From: Streptosporangiaceae bacterium
GTDB taxonomy: Bacteria > Actinomycetota > Actinomycetes > Streptosporangiales > Streptosporangiaceae
Assembly (NCBI GenBank): GCA_030038715.1
Contig: JASHSO010000449.1
Location: 1 to 9,626, forward strand
Reading direction: 5' to 3'
DNA length: 9,626 nucleotides
Both the position numbers and the translations under genes were made by a program. The notes under the pieces are model-generated. The model searched no databases. It was not told the DNA's origin and saw only the letters and a program-made list of their open reading frames with translations. Shown here piece by piece: positions 1 through 5,729 of the stretch. The stretch's first letter is position 1. Every line of letters begins with the position of its first letter.

Positions 1-661
1 GAAGACGACCGGGATCCAGCCGATCGAGGACGTGCTGCCGGTTGCCCGGCACAACCCGGCCCGCTTCCACCTGGTGGCCAGCATCAACCCGCACATGCAC
101 TACCCGGTGCGGGCCGAGCTGGCCCGCCAGGTCGGCCTCGGCGCAGTGGCCTGCAAGATCCACCCGGTACACGGCGGCTTCGAGCCCGCAGACAGGATGC
201 TGTACCCGGCTTTCGCTTTTCTCGAGGAACGGGGCCTCCCCCTCATCGTGCACTGTGGCACGTCGACGTTCTCCGTCTCGGTCAACGCCTACGGCGATCC
301 CGTCCTGCTCGACCCGGTATTCCGCGACTTCCCAAGCCTTAGCGTCGTGCTGGCGCATGGCGGGCGCGGCTGGTGGTACGACCAGGCGGCGTTCCTAGCC
401 CTGATGCGTCCGGGCACCTGGCTGGAGGTGTCCGGCCTGCCGCCGCAGCGGCTGCCCGACTACTACGGCAGGTCGCTGCCGAGGCTGGCCGACAAGATGC
501 TGTTCGGCACCGACTGGCCGGGGGTGCCCGGAGTGCAGCGGAACGCACGGGCGCTGGAGAAGGTGCTCCTGGGGGCCGGGTGCAGGCAGGATCAGGTCAC
601 CGCCGTGCTCGGCGGCAACGCCGTGCGGATCTTCAGCCTGCAGGAACCGCCCGGTTCGTAG
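1..661 (+). CDS. Amidohydrolase-2 family metal-dependent hydrolase (3' part, start outside window)
   Basis: The reading frame is open from the left edge (first full codon at position 2), so this is the C-terminal portion of a longer protein; the GTG at 32 is probably internal. Sequence signs of a TIM-barrel amidohydrolase of the ACMSD/amidohydrolase-2 type are a lysine strand (ACKIHPVHGGFEP), then a strand ending in a metal-type histidine (LPLIVHCG), a second histidine strand (SVVLAHGGRG), and a late aspartate strand (MLFGTDWPG). The N-terminal HxH metal motif of the family would lie upstream and cannot be seen. Family members hydrolyse or decarboxylate small cyclic or carboxylated substrates in the cytoplasm; the substrate here cannot be inferred. 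The gene ends 71 nt before the AAA+-VWA gene on the same strand, so co-transcription is possible. Confidence 0.85.
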   Translation, partial: KTTGIQPIEDVLPVARHNPARFHLVASINPHMHYPVRAELARQVGLGAVACKIHPVHGGFEPADRMLYPAFAFLEERGLPLIVHCGTSTFSVSVNAYGDPVLLDPVFRDFPSLSVVLAHGGRGWWYDQAAFLALMRPGTWLEVSGLPPQRLPDYYGRSLPRLADKMLFGTDWPGVPGVQRNARALEKVLLGAGCRQDQVTAVLGGNAVRIFSLQEPPGS

Positions 662-732
662 ACCTGGCTCGGTGGGGGCACCCGGGCCTAGTGTTGCGAC
701 AGGCGCGAAGGCCGATCTCGGAGTGTGGACGC

Positions 733-2685
733 ATGGCAGGACCCGAACCCGCCGTGCCGGGCTTGGCACTGGACGGTCCGCCGCCGGTCATCGGGCTGCG
801 CCGGGAGCGCGAGGTACTGACGGTCGCGCTGCAGGCCGCCCGGCACGTGGTGCTGGAGGGCCCGCCCGGCACGGGCAAGTCCACCCTGCTCCGGTCTATC
901 GCGAGCGACCTCGACCGCAGCGTCGTCTTCGTCGAGGGCAACGCCGAACTGACTCCTGCCCGGCTGATCGGCCAGTATGACCCGGCGCAGGTTCTGGCCG
1001 ACGGATACCAGCCGTCGAGCTTCACCGACGGCCCGCTGCTGCAGGCCATGCGCGCCGGAGCGCTGCTGTACCTGGAGGAGTTCAACCGGGTCCCGGAGGA
1101 GACACTCAACGTGCTCATCACCGTGCTGGCCGAGGGTGAGATCGCCGTGCCCCGGCTCGGGATGGTGCGGGCCGACCAGAAGTTCCGGCTGATAGCGGCG
1201 ATGAACCCGTTCGACGCGATCGGGACGGCACGGGTGAGCCAGGCGATCGCCGACCGCATCTGCCGGATTGTGCTCGGCTATCAGGACGCTACTGCCGAAC
1301 GGCGGATTACCGCGGCAGTGACCGGCCAGGACGGCCATGTGGTGGACTTCGCCGTCGCGCTCGGCCGCGCCACTCGTTCTCATCGCGACGTACGTATGGG
1401 AGCGTCCGTGCGCGGCGCCATCGACATGGTCCTGCTGATAGACGGGCTGGCCAACCTCCGCGGCGAGACCCTGATGTCCCGGGCGACAGCCCGCGACGCC
1501 GCATTCGCGGCGCTGTCGGGGCGGATCAGGGTCGCCGACGGCAGCGAGCGCAGCCCGGAGTCCATCCTGGAGGAGTTGCTCGGCGAGCTGTGGCCGGATG
1601 GGAGGGCCGTCCCGCGGGGTGCCGCGACAGGAGATCGGCCGCTGGCGGACGGCCCGGGAAAAGCTGACGGCCCGCAAGCGGGCCCGACGCCACCAGACAG
1701 CCCGGCCCACCGTGCCGCTGCGGGCCAATCCTCCCTCGCTCGCGCTGGTTCGGCTTCCAGCCTGCGGCGCGACCGCAGTCTCGGGCCGGCCAGAAGGACC
1801 GTCGGCCGGGCCGAACTGGCTGCCAGGCACCCCTCCTTCCGCGAGGTGTCCCCCGAGCCCGGCATCCTCGACGCCGACGTGGTCTCCAGGCTGCTGGCCA
1901 GCGACCCGGACGCGGCCGCGATGTTGCTGGCCGACCTCACTCTGGCGGGCGACGCCAGGCTGCAGGCCGCGGCGCGCCGACTCGCCCCGCGCGTCTTCGT
2001 CGGGCTCGCCGCCGCCGGGATCCAGCGCAGCCCCGGAGCGCGCAGGCTGGGTGTCGGACACCGCGACGGCGACCTCGACCTGGAACTCACCCTGGACCGG
2101 CTGTCCGGCCCGTGGCCGCCCGCCGCCGAGCAGTTCGTGACCAGGTCCTGGCATGCCCGCCGCCGGGCCGCCTGCCTGCTCGTCGACGCCAGCGGGTCGA
2201 TGTCCGGCCTGGCGCTTGCCATTGCGGCCGTGGCGGCATCTGTCGTGGTGCTGGCATCGGGCGAGCGCCTCGACGTCTCGGTCGCCGCGTTCGGCGGCGT
2301 ACCGACGGTGCTGCGGCGGCACGGGACGCAGCCCGTTCCCGAAAGGGTGGTCGGTGACCTGCTTGCGCTCCGCGGGCATGGGCGCACGGACATCGCCGCG
2401 GCTCTCCGTCTAGCATCCGCGCAGCTCGCGAGCGTGACCGCAGCCACCAGGCAGGTCGTGTTGCTATCGGACTGCCTGGCCACGGCGGGGCCGGACCCGG
2501 CCGAGGCACTAACCGGGATCGACAGGCTGGACGTGCTCTGCCCGGTCCCGGCCGACCGCGACCCAGAACCCGGATCGCTGCCGGCGGCGCAGCGGCTCGC
2601 TCGCCTCGGTGGCGGCCTCAGTCGGCCGGTGCGAGCCCTTGCTGACGTGCCTGCCGCGCTTACCGCGCTGCTGTCCGGACGCTGA
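733..2685 (+). CDS. AAA+ ATPase (MoxR/chelatase-like) fused to VWA domain
   Basis: A 650-residue protein. I chose ATG 733 because GGAG lies 9 nt upstream (720-723) and the protein then starts just ahead of the ATPase domain; the frame stays open further upstream into the amidohydrolase gene. Residues 20-260 are an AAA+ module: Walker A GPPGTGKS (43-50), Walker B LLYLEE (111-116, with Glu in the usual Asp position), sensor-1 Asn158 in AAMNPFD and an arginine-rich ADRICR stretch near 175. Residues about 295-370 are a Pro/Ala/Gly-rich, probably disordered linker. The C-terminal third is a VWA domain with a complete MIDAS: DASGS (Asp485, Ser487, Ser489), Thr552-Asp553 and Asp580. Order AAA+, linker, VWA resembles the magnesium-chelatase D subunit, but here the Walker motifs look intact, as if I and D roles sit in one chain. 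Related MoxR-VWA pairs remodel or load metal into partner proteins; the partner here is unknown. A possible -10 (TAGTGT, 689-694) precedes it. Confidence 0.9.
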   Translation: MAGPEPAVPGLALDGPPPVIGLRREREVLTVALQAARHVVLEGPPGTGKSTLLRSIASDLDRSVVFVEGNAELTPARLIGQYDPAQVLADGYQPSSFTDGPLLQAMRAGALLYLEEFNRVPEETLNVLITVLAEGEIAVPRLGMVRADQKFRLIAAMNPFDAIGTARVSQAIADRICRIVLGYQDATAERRITAAVTGQDGHVVDFAVALGRATRSHRDVRMGASVRGAIDMVLLIDGLANLRGETLMSRATARDAAFAALSGRIRVADGSERSPESILEELLGELWPDGRAVPRGAATGDRPLADGPGKADGPQAGPTPPDSPAHRAAAGQSSLARAGSASSLRRDRSLGPARRTVGRAELAARHPSFREVSPEPGILDADVVSRLLASDPDAAAMLLADLTLAGDARLQAAARRLAPRVFVGLAAAGIQRSPGARRLGVGHRDGDLDLELTLDRLSGPWPPAAEQFVTRSWHARRRAACLLVDASGSMSGLALAIAAVAASVVVLASGERLDVSVAAFGGVPTVLRRHGTQPVPERVVGDLLALRGHGRTDIAAALRLASAQLASVTAATRQVVLLSDCLATAGPDPAEALTGIDRLDVLCPVPADRDPEPGSLPAAQRLARLGGGLSRPVRALADVPAALTALLSGR

Positions 2686-2714
2686 CGGGCCGAAGCCAGC
2701 TGGCTATCCCGTCA
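2683..2714. repeat. Interrupted palindrome across the AAA+-VWA stop codon
   Basis: TGACGGG (2683-2689) is the reverse complement of CCCGTCA (2708-2714). Between them sits a perfect 12-bp palindrome, AGCCAGCTGGCT (2694-2705), offset by 4 nt on the left and 2 nt on the right. In RNA this could form a hairpin with a 7-bp outer and 4-bp inner stem, but no T-run follows, so it is not a classical intrinsic terminator. It ends 13 nt before the -10 box of the next gene, a position also suited to an operator. Terminator and operator roles are both inference. Confidence 0.5.
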
Positions 2715-2727
2715 CCTGACGCGCTGG

Positions 2728-2733
2728 TAGCCT
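2728..2733 (+). promoter_or_regulatory. -10 box of a leaderless promoter for the phosphatase-like gene
   Basis: TAGCCT matches the actinobacterial TANNNT -10 pattern and ends 6 nt before ATG 2740, so transcription would begin at or next to the start codon. No Shine-Dalgarno is visible in front of this ATG, which agrees with a leaderless mRNA. No good -35 hexamer is seen; the palindrome at 2683-2714 covers that place. Confidence 0.55.
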
Positions 2734-2739
2734 CGCGAC

Positions 2740-3174
2740 ATGGAGCCCACCTGGGACCCTGCTGGGCCAGGCGTGTTGCGGCTGCCATCGGGGCGGCTGG
2801 TGCGAGGCCGGGGCCTGCTCCGCCCGATGCCGGCTGGCCTGGAACCGAGCTACGGCGTTTACCTGCTCGCCGACGAGCCGCCACCGGTGCCGTGGGACTC
2901 TCGCTGGATTTGCTGGCCGGACTTCGGCCTGCCCGCCGACCGCGCCCAATTCCTGCCGGCGCTCGGCGATGCCTGGCGGCGGGCCGCTACCGAGCGCGTC
3001 GAGTTCGGGTGTCTCGGCGGTCGCGGCAGGACCGGCACGGCGCTTGCGTGCCTGGCGGTCCTCGACGGAGTACCTGCGTCGGACGCCGTCGCGTTCGTGC
3101 GCGAGCACTACGACCCGCGAGCCGTAGAGACGTTCAAGCAGAGCCGGTACGTTGCTCGCTTCCGGCCGGGCTGA
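2740..3174 (+). CDS. Tyrosine-phosphatase-like protein (CX5R, WPD loop)
   Basis: A 144-residue cytoplasmic protein with the two hallmarks of the cysteine-dependent protein tyrosine phosphatase fold. A WPD loop (WPDFGLP, 59-65) supplies the candidate general acid Asp61, and a P-loop GCLGGRGRTGT gives nucleophile Cys91 and phosphate-binding Arg97 with exact CX5R spacing. The residue before Cys is Gly rather than the usual His. It is short for a PTP, near the size of the compact dual-specificity type, and has no signal peptide or membrane segment. The start at ATG 2740 is supported by the -10 box 6 nt upstream. It lies 54 nt after the AAA+-VWA gene in the same direction, so both separate and read-through transcription are possible, and converges on the nitrilase-like gene with an 11-nt gap. 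The substrate is unknown; dephosphorylation of a protein or small phospho-compound is inferred from the motifs only. Confidence 0.8.
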   Translation: MEPTWDPAGPGVLRLPSGRLVRGRGLLRPMPAGLEPSYGVYLLADEPPPVPWDSRWICWPDFGLPADRAQFLPALGDAWRRAATERVEFGCLGGRGRTGTALACLAVLDGVPASDAVAFVREHYDPRAVETFKQSRYVARFRPG

Positions 3175-3185
3175 CCGGCGCCTGG

Positions 3186-4274
3186 CTACTTGTCAACCGA
3201 GCGTTCGACACCGGTCGGCCGCACCCAGATGTCGCGTTCGTGCATGAGCTCGACTTGCCGTCTGATCACCTCCCGGCGGTATTCCTCATGCCGGTACGGC
3301 GCGCGGTCGAGGTAGAGGTTCTTCGGATACACCGGCTGCTCGTAGATGAGCTGGTACTGCTCGGTGGTGAGGTCCTTCACCCAGTTGTCCCACTGGGCGT
3401 TCGCGCGGAACCTGCGCAACGCCTCGATGTCGATCGTGCCAGCGACCCACGAGGAGCCGCCGCTGTAGTCGTGCCGGCCCACGACTTGCCCACGGTAGTC
3501 GATCACGGCCGATCCGCCGCCGAAGGTGTCGATCGGGGTGTCTGAGTCGTCGTGCAGGTAGTAGCTCCCCACATTGCACGCGACCAGGTAGAAGTTGTTG
3601 TCCAGGGCGCGCGCCCGGTTCTGGATTTCGAACAGGCCGTTGCCGGCGTGCGGGTGCGGATAGGGCCCGCGGTAGACGACCTCGGCGCCGTTCATCGCCA
3701 GGCCCCGCGCGTTCTCCGGATACGAGCCCTCGTTGGCCATCAGGAATCCAAGATGTCCGATGGTCGTGTCGGCAACCGGGTAGAACGCATCCAGGCTGCG
3801 GCCGTAGAGCTCGATCCACTTGTCCCAGACGTTGTGCGGCGTCACCGAGTGCTCGACCGGAAGCAGCGGCACGACTTTGTGATGCCGCAAGATCACCTCG
3901 GCGTCCGGGCTCAGGATGAATCCGACGTTGAAGAACCTGCCGGGAAACTCGGGGTGCCGCGCCTTGGCCTGGGCCATGATGAAGGCGTTCCACTGGTGCG
4001 CCAGCGCGCCGAGGTAGTCGGTCTCCGGGCCAGGGATGTCGATCGCGCAATCCCGGGCGAACTCGCCGTGATCGAGGTCAAGCACCTCGTCGTTGAAGCC
4101 CTGCAGGCTGCCTTCGGGTATCGCGATCAGGCGGACGGGCAGTTCCAGGCTGGACAGCCACGATGCGGCCTTGATCAGGTGCGAGATGTGCTCCAGATTG
4201 CGCCCGATGTCATCGCGGCGCCGGATGCCGCGCATCGTCGGCACCAGTCCCACGGCTTGGTAGGGCTCGATCAT
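3186..4274 (-). CDS. Nitrilase-superfamily protein lacking the catalytic cysteine
   Basis: A 362-residue protein of the carbon-nitrogen hydrolase (nitrilase/amidase) fold. ATG 4274 is set by a perfect GGAGGT at complement 4281-4286, 6 nt upstream. The superfamily uses a Glu-Lys-Cys triad. Here Glu54 (IPEGS) and Lys133 (RHHKVVPL) are in place, and the nucleophile-elbow region is recognisable as IGHLGFLMANEGSYPENARG (172-191). But the position normally held by Cys (as in LICYEGRFPE-type elbows) is Ala180, codon GCC read from complement 3735-3737. Downstream family features (NGAEVVYRGPYP, then RALDNNFYLVACNVG) are intact, as is the open frame, so this looks like a maintained protein and not a decayed one. 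It may be a non-catalytic homologue, act as a binding or regulatory protein, or use another nucleophile. It lies 156 nt downstream of the sigma-like gene on the same strand. Confidence 0.85.
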   Translation of the reverse strand: MIEPYQAVGLVPTMRGIRRRDDIGRNLEHISHLIKAASWLSSLELPVRLIAIPEGSLQGFNDEVLDLDHGEFARDCAIDIPGPETDYLGALAHQWNAFIMAQAKARHPEFPGRFFNVGFILSPDAEVILRHHKVVPLLPVEHSVTPHNVWDKWIELYGRSLDAFYPVADTTIGHLGFLMANEGSYPENARGLAMNGAEVVYRGPYPHPHAGNGLFEIQNRARALDNNFYLVACNVGSYYLHDDSDTPIDTFGGGSAVIDYRGQVVGRHDYSGGSSWVAGTIDIEALRRFRANAQWDNWVKDLTTEQYQLIYEQPVYPKNLYLDRAPYRHEEYRREVIRRQVELMHERDIWVRPTGVERSVDK

Positions 4275-4430
4275 GATCAGACCTCCGATCGGGTGCTACG
4301 CCTGAAGGCGCGCCACGTCGTTGAAGCCGCGGACGATCCACCGGTCGGCAGCGATCACGAGCCTGGCTGTCGAGCCATTCCGACCCTTACCAGCCGTCCC
4401 ACAGCACTCGGCACCGAGCCTCTTCGTCGC
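4275..4430. other. Intergenic gap between sigma-like and nitrilase-like genes
   Basis: A 156-nt stretch that holds the Shine-Dalgarno of the nitrilase-like gene (complement 4281-4286). I see no convincing -35/-10 pair, hairpin with T-run, or small ORF with a ribosome site on either strand. A TAGCAC (complement 4304-4309) resembles a -10 but lacks the final T. Whether the nitrilase-like gene has its own promoter or depends on read-through cannot be told. Confidence 0.5.
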
Positions 4431-5024
4431 TCACGGCCCTACCACCCCTAGGTGAGCATGCAGCTTGCGCTTGGCCGTGGCAAGGTTATGCCGCAGCACA
4501 GCCTGGCTCAGGCCCGCCAGCGCAGCAGCGTCCTGATCGGAGAGGTCAAGGTAAAGGGTCAAGACCACCGCCTCGCGCTCGCCATGCCGGAGCGCCCGCA
4601 GTGCGCAGACCAGCGGCGAGCTCGAGAAGCCCGTTGCCACCGGGCCGACAGTACCGCTCGGGCCGCCCGGCAACGAGGCGCCGGGCGGCCGGTCCAAGCC
4701 AGGCTTGCGACGCATGGCCTGCCGCGACCGGATCAGGACCTGCCGCCGCAGGTAATGCAACGTTGGCTGCGCCCCCTGGACGATCACGGAAGACTCGTGC
4801 AGGGCAACGAGCGATTCTGCGGCTATCGTCTCGGCGATCACGGCGTCGCCCGTCAGCAGGGCAGCCAGCCGGACCAAGGATCGGTAGTGGACGTCATAAA
4901 GCCGGGCCATGGCTTGCTGCGAGCCATGGGCCGGTGAGCGGTGCCCGGCTACCGCGCGAAAGCGACGCCGCACGGAGACTGAGCCCTGCTCGGTGTTGCC
5001 GCTGGAGCGCCCGGTTGCGGCCAT
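4431..5024 (-). CDS. ECF-type RNA polymerase sigma factor-like protein (divergent)
   Basis: A 197-residue protein with the two-domain layout of extracytoplasmic-function sigma factors. Residues 40-106 resemble region 2 (ARLYDVHYRSLVRLAALLTGD, shown here in part, then a helix ending in YLRRQVL and a basic RQAMRRK), and 143-191 resemble region 4 with its helix-turn-helix (REAVVLTLYLDLSDQDAAAL). The linker 107-140 is Gly/Pro/Ser-rich. Both key motifs are eroded: the usual AEDxVQExF helix of region 2 reads AETIAAESL, and the usual GTVKSRL recognition helix reads AVLRHNL. ATG 5024 has GGAG 5 nt upstream; ATG 4910 (Met39) just before region 2 is an alternative without a ribosome site. A good -35/-10 promoter lies about 95 nt upstream. 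No anti-sigma gene is adjacent. It may be an active sigma with unusual specificity or a derived regulator. Confidence 0.75.
   Translation of the reverse strand: MAATGRSSGNTEQGSVSVRRRFRAVAGHRSPAHGSQQAMARLYDVHYRSLVRLAALLTGDAVIAETIAAESLVALHESSVIVQGAQPTLHYLRRQVLIRSRQAMRRKPGLDRPPGASLPGGPSGTVGPVATGFSSSPLVCALRALRHGEREAVVLTLYLDLSDQDAAALAGLSQAVLRHNLATAKRKLHAHLGVVGP
4902..4934. repeat. Inverted repeat inside the sigma-like gene
   Basis: CCGGGCCATGGCT (4902-4914) and AGCCATGGGCCGG (4922-4934) are reverse complements except for one G-G mismatch (4906/4930), around a 7-nt loop. In the mRNA of the - strand gene this is a stable hairpin (8-bp inner and 4-bp outer stem) about 90 nt into the coding region, spanning codons for residues 31-41 and containing the alternative ATG 4910. 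It could affect translation or elongation; it could also be chance in GC-rich sequence. Confidence 0.5.
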
Positions 5025-5119
5025 GCCGACTCCAAGCTGTGGGTGTGCCGACCTCCGGTGCTTGCTAAGCCGCTCCTGATACCGGCTAGCCCGGGAGGTT
5101 TTGCTCCAGACACGCGACC

Positions 5120-5149
5120 AGTTTAGGAAGTAACAGGAATCAACGTCAA
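5120..5149 (-). promoter_or_regulatory. Sigma-70-type promoter for the sigma-like gene
   Basis: On the - strand, -35 TTGACG (complement 5144-5149) and -10 TAAACT (complement 5120-5125) are separated by 18 nt. This is the only near-consensus -35/-10 pair I find in the window. Transcription would start near 5113, giving a leader of about 90 nt before ATG 5024. It lies within an AT-richer intergenic segment. Confidence 0.65.
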
Positions 5150-5197
5150 TGTAATTACGAATCTACGCTGCTTGGAACGAGCTAGATAGGAAGCAGA

Positions 5198-5242
5198 ATG
5201 ACGATAGAAGAAACTCAGCCTTCCAGCGATGGGTATGCGTAG
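5198..5242 (+). CDS. Possible 14-codon upstream ORF in the XRE leader
   Basis: ATG 5198 follows AGGA (5188-5191) with 6-nt spacing and encodes MTIEETQPSSDGYA before TAG at 5240-5242. The codons (ATA, GAA, ACT) are AT-rich and unlike the neighbouring genes. It ends 45 nt before the XRE start. It could be a translated leader peptide controlling the regulator, or a chance ORF with a plausible ribosome site. No family is recognised. Confidence 0.25.
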   Translation: MTIEETQPSSDGYA

Positions 5243-5287
5243 ATCCAGATGTTGGAATCTTCCGGCATCTTCAGGAAGGATGTGAAC

Positions 5288-5686
5288 ATGGCGGGTGAAG
5301 ACTGGCGGCGCCTTGCTGACTACGTGGTCGCACGCCGCGTCGAGCTGGGCATGCGGGACCGGCGCGCCCTAGCCGCAGCGACGGGCGTGACCGACAGGAC
5401 GCTGGGAAAGCTGGAGAACGGTCACCGGGTCTCGGCGAGCACTCTCGGCCTCATCGAGAACAGGCTCGGCTGGGCTCCTGGCTCGTGCCGGCGCATTCTT
5501 GATGGCGAGGAACCTAGTCCGGCGCGCGCAGGTCAACGCGAAGCCGGCTACGACGATCCGACCCTCCGGCATCTTGCCAGCACTCCAGGACTGCCACCGG
5601 ACGTGGTGCAGGGTCTGATAGCGCTGGCCAGGAACTGGCGGCAAGGCGATGACGGGCCTACCGGGCTGACCCAGCGCGGAGCCTGA
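5288..5686 (+). CDS. XRE-type helix-turn-helix transcriptional regulator
   Basis: A 132-residue DNA-binding protein. ATG 5288 is preferred because AAGGA (5276-5280) lies 7 nt upstream; an in-frame ATG at 5249 would add 13 residues but has no ribosome site. The N-terminal half is a lambda-repressor-like HTH: helices at about 6-20 (RLADYVVARRVELG) and 25-60, with ALAAATGVTDRTLGKLENG as the turn and recognition helix. This variant, with VTDRTLGKLENGHRVS, is familiar from actinobacteria. The C-terminal half (75-132) has no recognised domain; residues 92-118 are probably helical. It is transcribed divergently from the sigma-like gene and converges on the membrane-protein gene with 33 nt between stops. 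Autoregulation through the AT-rich upstream region is likely but not shown. Confidence 0.85.
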   Translation: MAGEDWRRLADYVVARRVELGMRDRRALAAATGVTDRTLGKLENGHRVSASTLGLIENRLGWAPGSCRRILDGEEPSPARAGQREAGYDDPTLRHLASTPGLPPDVVQGLIALARNWRQGDDGPTGLTQRGA

Positions 5687-5714
5687 CGACGGGCCGCACG
5701 CCAACTGGCCTGCA

Positions 5715-5729
5715 CTGCGTCACACGCAG
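5715..5729. terminator. Hairpin between convergent XRE and membrane-protein genes
   Basis: CTGCGT (5715-5720), loop CAC, ACGCAG (5724-5729): a perfect 6-bp stem lying 28 nt after the XRE stop and overlapping the stop codon of the opposing gene (complement 5720-5722). No T-run is present on either side, so it would be at best a weak or factor-assisted bidirectional terminator. Confidence 0.35.

Larger units (their letters stand above)
5025..5287. other. AT-richer divergent intergenic region
   Basis: A 263-nt region between the divergent sigma-like and XRE genes, clearly poorer in G+C than its surroundings from about 5100 to 5270. It contains the leftward sigma-gene promoter (5120-5149), a rightward -10-like TACGCT (5164-5169, no matching -35), a possible 14-codon ORF (5198-5242), and a 5-bp inverted repeat CTTCC (5259-5263) / GGAAG (5274-5278) whose right arm overlaps the XRE ribosome site. 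Confidence 0.55.

Noticed and set aside
1598..1860. Possible frameshift joining two separate genes (AAA+ and VWA) in the Pro-rich middle
   Set aside because: One frame stays open throughout with no stop codon, and the linker composition resembles the disordered linker known between AAA+ and VWA parts of chelatase D subunits.
688..2379. 563-codon - strand open frame opposite the AAA+-VWA gene
   Set aside because: Typical antisense shadow in GC-rich DNA; the product is low-complexity with no motif, and the + strand frame contains intact Walker and MIDAS motifs.
733..2685. Carbon monoxide dehydrogenase maturation (CoxD/CoxE-like) assignment
   Set aside because: The domain types fit, but no cox structural or cofactor gene is in the window, so the specific pathway is unsupported.
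733..3174. Reading the ATPase-VWA-phosphatase group as a MoxR-VWA conflict (defence) system
   Set aside because: Described ternary systems have separate VWA and MoxR genes plus a third adaptor and effector domains; none of these is visible here, and no toxin, nuclease or mobile-element gene is nearby.
3552..4451. Long + strand open frame of 299 codons opposite the nitrilase-like gene
   Set aside because: It mirrors the GC-rich coding frame of the nitrilase-like gene, has no ribosome site or recognisable domain, and its product lacks family motifs, whereas the - strand product is clearly a nitrilase homologue.
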